Both the position numbers and the translations under genes were made by a program. This document shows positions 29,520 to 37,800 of a DNA stretch of 39,507 bases, piece after piece. Source of the stretch: Branchiostoma floridae (taxonomy: Eukaryota > Chordata > Leptocardii > Amphioxiformes > Branchiostomatidae). The notes under the pieces were generated by a model. The model made no database searches and had not been told where the DNA came from. It worked only from the letters and a program-made list of their open reading frames with translations. The DNA is taken from NCBI RefSeq assembly GCF_000003815.2, contig NC_049988.1, forward strand, positions 22,993,888 to 23,033,394, in the 5' to 3' direction. Positions within the stretch are counted from its first letter, which is position 1. Each line of letters begins with the position of its first letter.

Positions 29520-30720
29520 TTTCCATGTCAAAATGCTGTCAAGTGTGGGGATTACCTAACGGTGCAATATAACGCTGGGCGCCAGAGGGAGCCGTTTGCT
29601 GGGTTGGAGTTTTGTTAAAGCATATCTTTTGAAGAGAAACAAGCAAACTATCGATGGAAAAACAGGAATGAAGGATTTTTTTCTAAAACAGGAATTACGT
29701 GTGTCCGGGCTGCCATGGTTAAGAGAAAGACGCTATGAGTGGAACGCAGTTTTGGGTACAACATTTTAATGGTCAGTATCAAAACTTTGGACGTTTATTA
29801 TATATGGAGCGGACTGATCCTCACGCTAACCAAAATCTTTGTCACCGCATTCATCCTTTAGACAGTCGGAGCCACAGTTCCTGTTGGTAACTTTAATTTA
29901 GTGCCACACATGTACAGATCGGCTTCATCAATATGGCTTCTTCAGTGGTTCAGATTCACATGTGCACAGTATGCCAGATTTTTGTAATGAAAATTGTTCA
30001 AGAAGCTTCCATCAATAAATACTAGGTTGTTATGGTATGAGGCATTTTCCTCGTTTACTACAACAACAAAGAGTAGTCAGTCTACTATGAAAACAATGAA
30101 GTTGTTTTAGCGCTTGCATTTTGTCCGTGTCCGTGTTTTTACAAAACATCAGATTTAGAAGTATTAATGCACTTGACGCTGCAAAACCGCGACCTTATCA
30201 CTTTCTAGGTTCCCTATGTAAAACAAAACCTTCTGGCTACGTGCAAAAATATATGGGTACATTCTCTGCAATACATATAAGAAATGAGGCGTGTCTACAG
30301 TTACACAGTAATGCATCATGGCATTCACTCTTTCTCATGTGTTATTTTACTACTCAACAAACTTGTAAGTTAACGTGTTGTTTTCATGGCCCATTGCTTT
30401 ATCCATATGTAAAACTCCAAGCATTCACACAATCCGAACAAGAACCTGGAGTAAGATATATGATTCTTAGCAAAGCTGAAATCTATGTGAAGAACAAAAT
30501 TAAGGCTTGGATACGGTAAAACCAGGAGCTTTCTACTTCTAGAATACTCCCAAAGTAAAACCTTTTGCCAATAATATAGGTACATTCTCTGCAATATATA
30601 TGAGAAGTGAGACGTGTCTAAATTGTACTAGTAGTATTGGCTCACTGCTTTGGTGCTTATTTATTCTTTCTCGTGCGTCATTTTACTACTCAAAAAATTG
30701 GTAACAAAGTGCTGTTCGGG
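29520..30720. repeat. Segmental-duplication spacer block, copy 4
   Basis: Homologous to 7240-8345, 14330-15320 and 17870-18790, with the same landmark order. It joins the ZNF-E promoter side to the L3 3' end, as copy 2 joins ZNF-C to L1. An AATAAA on the minus strand at 30660-30665 is a possible L3 poly(A) signal. Confidence 0.8.
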
Positions 30721-30991
30721 CCCATTGCTACATTTTAACGTTTGAGTGACTCGTAGTTTAATTTTTTTCTTTACTTGACACGTCCAGAGAGCCGGTTTGC
30801 GGCCATGTCTTGAGTGAAGCTTTTTAAGCGATTACGGTTTGTCTGTGCTGTCAGTTCATCGTTTTGTAGGAAACGCTGCCAAAACAGGAATGAACTTAAT
30901 ACGGCCAAAAAAAAATGTTTTACTGGCTAGTAGTTTATTGCAGATTTCCAGAGGGCCGGTTTACAGTGGTGGAGATAGTTCCGCCTGTCGC

Positions 30992-31002
30992 CTAGGGACG
31001 GC
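30992..31002 (-). CDS. L3 terminal coding micro-exon
   Basis: TTTGTTTTCAG is followed by GC CGT CCC TAG. Joined to CCAG at 31159 it gives ..VPGRP and a stop, as in L1. Confidence 0.7.
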
Positions 31003-33167
31003 CTGAAAACAAACAGCAGACATGAGATGTGGAGTGACGTGTTTTGAAATGGTTTATAATCATCAATGGTCTAACGTGATTATTGTGGTGGACACTTGAG
31101 CTGTGCTATGTTTACTAGAAAGAAAGGTTTCAGGAAAAGGTGCGGTTATAAGAAGTACCTGGAACAGCCTGGCATATGAAACGAAACGGCCTGTCACATG
31201 AACTGTCGGCCCACTTGTCGTTCCAGTAGAAAGAGTAAAGAACACAATCTTCGCCGCCCCTAAGGTTGTCCGGTTGCCCCGGAGCCCAGGAGCTGTACGT
31301 TCCAAGTGCAGAACCATCCACCCACTCAAAGCTTCCCTCTTCCCGCCGATCGTGCAGGCCGAACCAGAAGTGACCACTGTAGCTCACGGCATTGTGCAGG
31401 GAGATCAGGAAGGCGTTGGTCTCAGCGTCTCGGGGTATGGCGAGGGTGCCACCGTCTTCACGACAGGCCGCGGCCGCATCGCTGAAGGTCTTCTCTGTAT
31501 AGAAGGCCTTGTAGCAGATTCCACGGAACTCTGTGTAGCCTGTAGGACAAGATGCTGGAAAACAAGATTTACATCCAACTAACGTATAGACATGGGAGAT
31601 ATTTAAAAGCAACAATTCATTAGATATGCGGCATCAGAACACCACTAAATCATGTAAATAAAGACAGTAAATGAGTAATAAAAGGCAACATTTCATATCT
31701 AAACATATAAATTCATTAGATATGCTTCTACAGAATACCAGCATAACAAGTCACTAAAGACAGTAAAAGAGTATTAAGATCATTAACAAGATATTTCATC
31801 TCATGTGATAATTAATGCCACACATTATTTGTTTCGTTAAAAAGTTCCTGTGTTCGGGGATTTTATACCAATGATATTTTTAAGTTCACCATCTAAAATA
31901 GTACACACAGCAACTGAAAACCCAAAGTAACTGGCATCTTACGCATTTCTTGAAGACGCTGCTCTAAGGCGGTGACTCGGCTGCGCTCGCTGTCTAGGTC
32001 GCGCTTTAAGGCGTCAACAGTGGTAGACAGTTGGCGCATGTCGTCTCGGTCTCGCTTCAAGGCGTCAACAGTGGTTGACAGTTGGCGGATGTCGTCTAGG
32101 TCACGTTTCAATGTGTTAACAGTGGTTGACAGTTGGCGCAGGTCGTCTTGGTCGCGCTTCAAGGCGTCAACAGTGGCGGACAGTTGGCGCATATCTTCTT
32201 GGTCGCGCTTCAAGGCGTCAACAGTGGTGGACAGTTGGCGCATGTTGTCTTGGTCGCGCTTCAAGGCGTCAACAGTGGTGGATATGTCGTCTTGGTCGCG
32301 CTTCAAGGCGTCAACAGTGGCGGATAGTTGGCGCATGTCGTCTTGGTCGCGCTTCAAGGCGTCAACAGTGGTGGACAGTTGGCGCATATCGTCTTGGTCG
32401 CGCTTCAAGGCGTCAACAGTGGCGGACATGTCGTCTTGGTCGCGCTTCAAGGCGTCAACAGTGGCGGACATGTCGTCTTGGTAGCGCTTCAAGGCGTCAA
32501 CAGTAGCGGGCAGTTGGCGCATATCGTCTTGGTCGCGCTTCAAGGCGTCAACAGTGGTGGACAGTTGGCGCATGTTGTCTTGGTCGCGCTTCAAGGCGTC
32601 AACAGTGGTGGATATGTCGTCTTGGTCGCGCTTCAAGGCGTCAACAGTGGCGGACAGTTGGCGCATGTCGTCTTGGTCGCGCTTCAAGGCGTCAACAGTG
32701 GTAGACAGTTGGTGCATGTCGTCTAGGTCGCGCTTCAAGGCTGTTGACAGTTGGGATATTGGATGGATGAATAGATGGATGGATGGATGGATGGATAGAT
32801 GGATGGAAAGATAGATAGATGAATAGATGGATGACGGATTAAATTCTTAGATAAAGGATCATAGTTGACAAATCTTCAACAAAAGCTAACGAAAGATCAC
32901 CCGACGTACCTGTAAAAGAAGTTATTGTGCCGCGCATATCCTCCAAGCTGTTGTTGGTAGTATTGAGTGCCGACTCCAGCTTGTCTTGTACCTCCACTAG
33001 AGCCCGAAGCTTGGAATCGATGTACATCTAGGTGCCCGGCTGCACGGAAATTTCCATCTCATCCAGTTGTTCTCGAAAAGCGGTTTTCTCCTTCAAATCT
33101 TCCTCTCGGTTCTTTTTTTCGTTAATCTGAAGGTTTAGGACTCGTTCTTCAAGGTCACGCAAGTTAC
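30992..33167 (-). CDS. L3: C-type lectin gene with an expanded stalk; 5' part missing or damaged
   Basis: Terminal micro-exon (31002-30992), lectin-domain exon (31554-31159) and a stalk exon of more than 800 nt (to 31943) are intact and match L2. Above 32760 the homology stops in a GGAT microsatellite exactly where the stalk acceptor should be. A different coiled-coil exon (33167-32910) precedes it and holds an in-frame TAG. No transmembrane or tail exon is seen before the gap at 33267. The head carries QPD, the galactose-type motif. The gene may be functional with 5' exons in the gap, or a 5'-damaged copy; the lost acceptor favours damage or use of another acceptor. Confidence 0.7.
31159..31554 (-). 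CDS. L3 C-type lectin domain exon
   Basis: 396 nt, the same length as L2. Landmarks: SCPTGYTEFRGICYKAF, AAAACREDGGTLAIPRDAET, FWFGLHDRREEGSFEW, APGQPDN (QPD), KWADSSCD, and RFICQAVPG. All six long-form cysteines are present. Confidence 0.85.
31943..32755 (-). CDS. L3 coiled-coil stalk exon with about 16 repeats
   Basis: Encodes about 16 units, mostly VDALKRDQDDMRQLSTT (17 residues) with some [14 protein letters not shown] (14 residues), ending DSERSRVTALEQRLQEM. A block of several units is itself duplicated with a period of about 330 bp (CATGTTGTCT at 32241 and 32571 on the plus strand). The donor ATGC/GTAAGA at 31943 is strong. The 5' acceptor is missing, so the exon start is approximate. 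Confidence 0.75.
32756..32835. repeat. GGAT/GATA microsatellite abutting the L3 stalk exon
   Basis: An impure (GATG)n with GATA variants. It begins at the exact point where homology to the L1/L2 stalk acceptor ends, so expansion or deletion here removed the acceptor. Confidence 0.9.
32910..33167 (-). pseudogene. Coiled-coil exon with an in-frame stop, upstream of L3
   Basis: A 258-nt exon with phase 1 at both ends (acceptor TTTTATCACAG, donor GTACGT). It encodes GNLRDLEERVLNLQINEKK.. and, after a TAG at 33028-33030, MYIDSKLRALVEVQDKL.., NNSLEDMRGTITSFTG. Heptad-like hydrophobic spacing is clear on both sides of the stop. The symmetric phase means it could be skipped without loss of frame. 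It is not related in sequence to the VDALKRD stalk, so L3 may have had a two-part stalk. Confidence 0.6.
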
Positions 33168-33191
33168 CTGTGATAAAAGAAGATGGAATAG

Positions 33192-33266
33192 ATAGATGAA
33201 TGGATGGATGGATGGATGGATGGATGGGTGGATGGATGGATGGATGGATGGAAGGATGGATGGATC
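33192..33266. repeat. GGAT microsatellite running into the gap
   Basis: A nearly pure (GGAT)n that continues into the run of N. Long open frames across it and the N run are artefacts. Confidence 0.95.
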
Positions 33267-34167
33267 NNNNNNNNNNNNNNNNNNNNNNNNNNNNNNNNNN
33301 NNNNNNNNNNNNNNNNNNNNNNNNNNNNNNNNNNNNNNNNNNNNNNNNNNNNNNNNNNNNNNNNNNNNNNNNNNNNNNNNNNNNNNNNNNNNNNNNNNNN
33401 NNNNNNNNNNNNNNNNNNNNNNNNNNNNNNNNNNNNNNNNNNNNNNNNNNNNNNNNNNNNNNNNNNNNNNNNNNNNNNNNNNNNNNNNNNNNNNNNNNNN
33501 NNNNNNNNNNNNNNNNNNNNNNNNNNNNNNNNNNNNNNNNNNNNNNNNNNNNNNNNNNNNNNNNNNNNNNNNNNNNNNNNNNNNNNNNNNNNNNNNNNNN
33601 NNNNNNNNNNNNNNNNNNNNNNNNNNNNNNNNNNNNNNNNNNNNNNNNNNNNNNNNNNNNNNNNNNNNNNNNNNNNNNNNNNNNNNNNNNNNNNNNNNNN
33701 NNNNNNNNNNNNNNNNNNNNNNNNNNNNNNNNNNNNNNNNNNNNNNNNNNNNNNNNNNNNNNNNNNNNNNNNNNNNNNNNNNNNNNNNNNNNNNNNNNNN
33801 NNNNNNNNNNNNNNNNNNNNNNNNNNNNNNNNNNNNNNNNNNNNNNNNNNNNNNNNNNNNNNNNNNNNNNNNNNNNNNNNNNNNNNNNNNNNNNNNNNNN
33901 NNNNNNNNNNNNNNNNNNNNNNNNNNNNNNNNNNNNNNNNNNNNNNNNNNNNNNNNNNNNNNNNNNNNNNNNNNNNNNNNNNNNNNNNNNNNNNNNNNNN
34001 NNNNNNNNNNNNNNNNNNNNNNNNNNNNNNNNNNNNNNNNNNNNNNNNNNNNNNNNNNNNNNNNNNNNNNNNNNNNNNNNNNNNNNNNNNNNNNNNNNNN
34101 NNNNNNNNNNNNNNNNNNNNNNNNNNNNNNNNNNNNNNNNNNNNNNNNNNNNNNNNNNNNNNNNNNN
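33267..34167. other. Assembly gap (901 N) between the L3 and L4 5' ends
   Basis: Run of N. It lies between two genes that point away from each other, so it may hide their first exons and promoters. Confidence 0.95.
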
Positions 34168-34753
34168 TATAATTACCAGTGCTTGCTTGGTGTACAACGT
34201 GTTTTTTTGTCTAAGATTCAGATATAATTTGGTCTAGGCATGAATCTCGGAAGATGCATTCTTTTATGACGATATTCTTTATATACCAGTGGGGGCACAA
34301 GTAGTATTAAGTAACCCTACTATCTTCTCATATGAATGAAGTGTGAACCCCTCTTGGTGCATGGTATATTGAGGGGTGCATCCACCATTTCGGTTGGTGA
34401 AGTAAATTCCCGTATAGCAGCAAACCTTAACTTATAGATCCGTCTTCAATCGTCAAACCAATGCACATAAAGGAACAGTAATCCAGCACAGTTGGTGCAA
34501 TAGGCTGAAAACATAACCAGTTTGGAACCAGCACCGCACCTCAAGTTGAAACGTACTTTTGAAAAGCCATAAACTAAAATATTGCTACAGTAATATCATG
34601 CAATCTTATGAGTATCCATTTGCAGCAGACGCGTTTGTGTTGTTAATAAAATGAAACTAAGATATTTAATAGATAGATACTTGTGAAAATAATGTTATAT
34701 TATGATTTCATCACATCACACGCGCCGTGTTATTTTTTTTTATTTTCCTCCAG
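34168..34753. other. Non-coding sequence upstream of the first visible L4 exon
   Basis: I see no start codon in a coding context and no exon with good splice sites here. The L4 start codon is probably in the gap. Confidence 0.5.
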
Positions 34754-34846
34754 GCACCACACCCATGCAACAGCCCCAGACTGATTGGCGATCAATTGCG
34801 GACGCCGCTGCGAGTATACCCAACGCTTTGTACGTCTCCAGAGCAG
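34754..34846 (+). CDS. L4 cytoplasmic-tail exon
   Basis: 93 nt between the acceptor TTTTCCTCCAG and the donor GTAAAA, phase 1 at both ends. It encodes [20 protein letters not shown] followed by [12 protein letters not shown]. The end (..AG) joins the next exon exactly as CTSAG does in L1/L2. NALYV is a possible tyrosine signalling motif. Confidence 0.7.
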
Positions 34847-37800
34847 GTAAAACTTATCCTGTGTTTTTGTTTTTCATGCAACCGCCTTGTATTCCAGCGT
34901 CTGATCACGATTGCCGTACGATCACAAACTGATGATTAGTATATTCTCGAGATATTTGTGACAAATCTGATCTCTTAAGCAATCCATGGACGCCATCTTA
35001 AATTATGAAACGTCAACAAACGGGCCGAAAAGTTAAAAGAGTACATAATGTAATAATCTTTTTTTGTGTGTCTGGCAGAGAATAAATGCTAAGCTACAAG
35101 GCACCAAATGTTACCGAGAGTAATATTGTTAAGCAGTTCCATGTAGCAAATAAACTTCTAATATCGGCAAGACTGGTTAGTTATTCGTATGTTAAACAAT
35201 AAATTTTCTGAATTTATTCGTCTCTACCTTGTTGTACATCTTAGCAATCTACAAATCGGCTCCGTCACTAACTTAGTCTATTGATTGATTATTTGCTATT
35301 ATGTAATGTGTTTCACTTTGTGTTTTTCCTGATTTATTTTAAATTCATCTAAACCAGAAACGTACATGCCGAGAATGGCTTGAGCCTCCCTGGATTATGC
35401 CCAGTTATTTACAGTGGGTTATTTAAAATAATAAACCATTATATATTACACAACAACTTTTTTACATTACCAGATAGGACAGCTGGAGGCATGTCAAACT
35501 TTTTAAAAACTTTTGCTGTACTGTATTCATGATCATTCCTTCCTGCGGCGTCTGATCGCCTGGCTATATCATAATACACAACAATTCATTTACATCATTT
35601 AACCGGTCCAAACAAGACGCCTGGAGGTTATGCTAGCACGAGGTTATTCAAGAGCCATTCAGGAGTCTTGAATTTATCCATTCAGGTTTAAAGTTGAATT
35701 TTGATTTACAGCACAAAAGTTGAATTTCCCCAGATTTTTGACAGTCCAATTCCAGTCTGATGTCATTCCTTGATAAAGAATGGAGTTGGACATTTATAAA
35801 ATTGGATAATTCCAACTTTTGTGTTGAAAATTTCAGTTCAACGTTTTGATAAAACATTTCTTGTTTTAACCCTATTCAGACCGGGGGGGGGGGTTGAGGC
35901 CCGCGCCAACTTCGATGCCCTATAACGCCAGAATGGCTTACGCTAGAGCCACCAAATTTGTTGAGTTTTCCTAAAATATTGTTGGCAACAATTTTACGAA
36001 GTTTGACAAATTTTTCATTTTTTCGTGTTGCCATGGCAACCGTTTGTTGACAGGCAGTTTTGCCAAAAATCACTATTTTTGGTTCTAACAATGTATTTTT
36101 CACATTTGTTTGCTATATTACTGCTATTTTGTTACATAAATAAAATCTTGTATTACTTAGCATATCTTTCATAATTATATATGCATAAATTATGCTAATT
36201 TTATGACGTCATCAGCCCCAAATCCAAGATGGCGGACCGTATGGCCAGATCAAGAATAACAAGACTAATTATCCCTTAAAATTTATAATTACCTGGTATT
36301 TTTTCATCAAAAACCATCTAAATGAATGAATTTAGTCTACTTCCATTGCCTTTTGTGATTATTTGTTGCAAAAAAAAAGTATTTTTAAAAATTCAAGGTG
36401 GTGGATATAATATGGTGGAGCCCAACTGGTATCTTAGATGTGCATGACGTCATTTTATGACGTCATTTTGACGTCATTGATGTTGCTATTGGCAACGCAA
36501 GTCGTAGTAAACATTATTATTCTGTTATCTGCACTTGTTGTTACATTGTTGTAGCATAACTTGAAGTTTTCTGAGAATACCCTTTTTTCATGGGTTCGGC
36601 CAATATAATCAAATTGATGACGTCATAATTACGTCATCTTACGTCAACGTAACGTCAAACGTCAAATGCTTGTTAGATATTATGTCGACATTATGTCCTG
36701 AAAATTTGGTGGCTCTACGGCACGTCGTTTTAGAGTTATAGGACTTAGAAGTCCCCCCGGTCAAGGGATGACCAAAAAAGCCCGGTCTGAATAGGGTTAA
36801 AAGCTTTTGTTTTCTAACAGACCGCACGTATCAGGGTGAAGCAAGCGGCCGTGGTGCTCTCTGTAGCTTCATCCGCTCCCACCGCAGCTGCATGATCGCC
36901 GGTATTGCCGTGATGCTTAGTTTAGTCTGTGTGGGACTCGCCCCTCTGACGTTCATCAATAAAGAGGTAAATACCCCTGTACCACAAGGCCTGTTGTAAA
37001 TCACTTTTTCTGACATTAATTCTGTTTTGTTCCTGCGCATGCGTTCCTATTCTGTTTATCAAGCTTTATTGAGTCCATTGAGCCAGAACGTTCTGCTTTT
37101 TCATCTTTTTTTTTACGGTTGGAATTCTGACGTGCGTATACATCTACACATACGCTTATAAATTTGCAGGAGATATCACAACTGTCCACCACTGTTGACG
37201 TATTCAAGCGCGACCAAGACGACATGTCCACCACTGTTGACGCCTTGAAGCGCGACCGAGACGACATGCGCCAACTGGCCACCACTGTTGACGCCTTGAA
37301 GCGCGACCGAGACGACATGCGCCGTGACCTGGACAAGGAGCGAAACCGAACCGCCACCTTGGAGCAGCGTCTTCACGAGATGAGTAAAACGCCAGGTAAG
37401 TTGTATTTCCATTTTTATTCTATTATTTGTGATGCTATATTGAGAAGCATAGAAGAAGTATAGGCAGACGCTGTGTTCCTTCCCGAGACGCGTCGCCTTT
37501 CATCAGACGGGCCGGAGAGCGGGGGCCGGCCGCCCGTCCGATCTGATCCAACCGGCCGCCGCAGGGCAAAGCGAGCCGCCAACTGTCTCACTCTGCCGTT
37601 TGGTGGTTGAGTATATTGTTTGTCATCTGTTGTGTAGTGAAAGTTTATAGAGTTTAAAGTTCTTTTCTGTGCCTTCAACTGCATAAATGTCACGTCTTTT
37701 GCGTATTTTTGCGTCCAACGTTGTTGGCACGGTATAAATAAAAGACAACACGGGGCATTACGTATGGCCAGTGGCCGGAGGGCGATCCAACCCGCGGAAA

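Noticed and set aside
32000-32750. Regularly spaced repeats that could suggest a CRISPR array
   Set aside because: The 42/51-bp periodicity is a protein-coding coiled-coil repeat in a eukaryotic gene with no unique spacers.
31972-32814. Plus-strand repetitive frames (Ser/Arg-rich and Val/Leu-rich) across the L3 stalk
   Set aside because: They are the antisense of the coiled-coil repeats, with no start context or splice support; the same holds for 19921-20387.
33028-34237. Long open frames through the 33267-34167 gap
   Set aside because: Most of their length is N, and the rest is GGAT microsatellite.
35876-36103. Minus-strand open frame of 75 codons inside the MITE
   Set aside because: No transposase motifs; the element looks non-coding.
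37480-37512. CTGATGA box on the minus strand near 37502, resembling a hammerhead core
   Set aside because: No matching GAAAC box or stem II follows, so the hammerhead fold is not supported.
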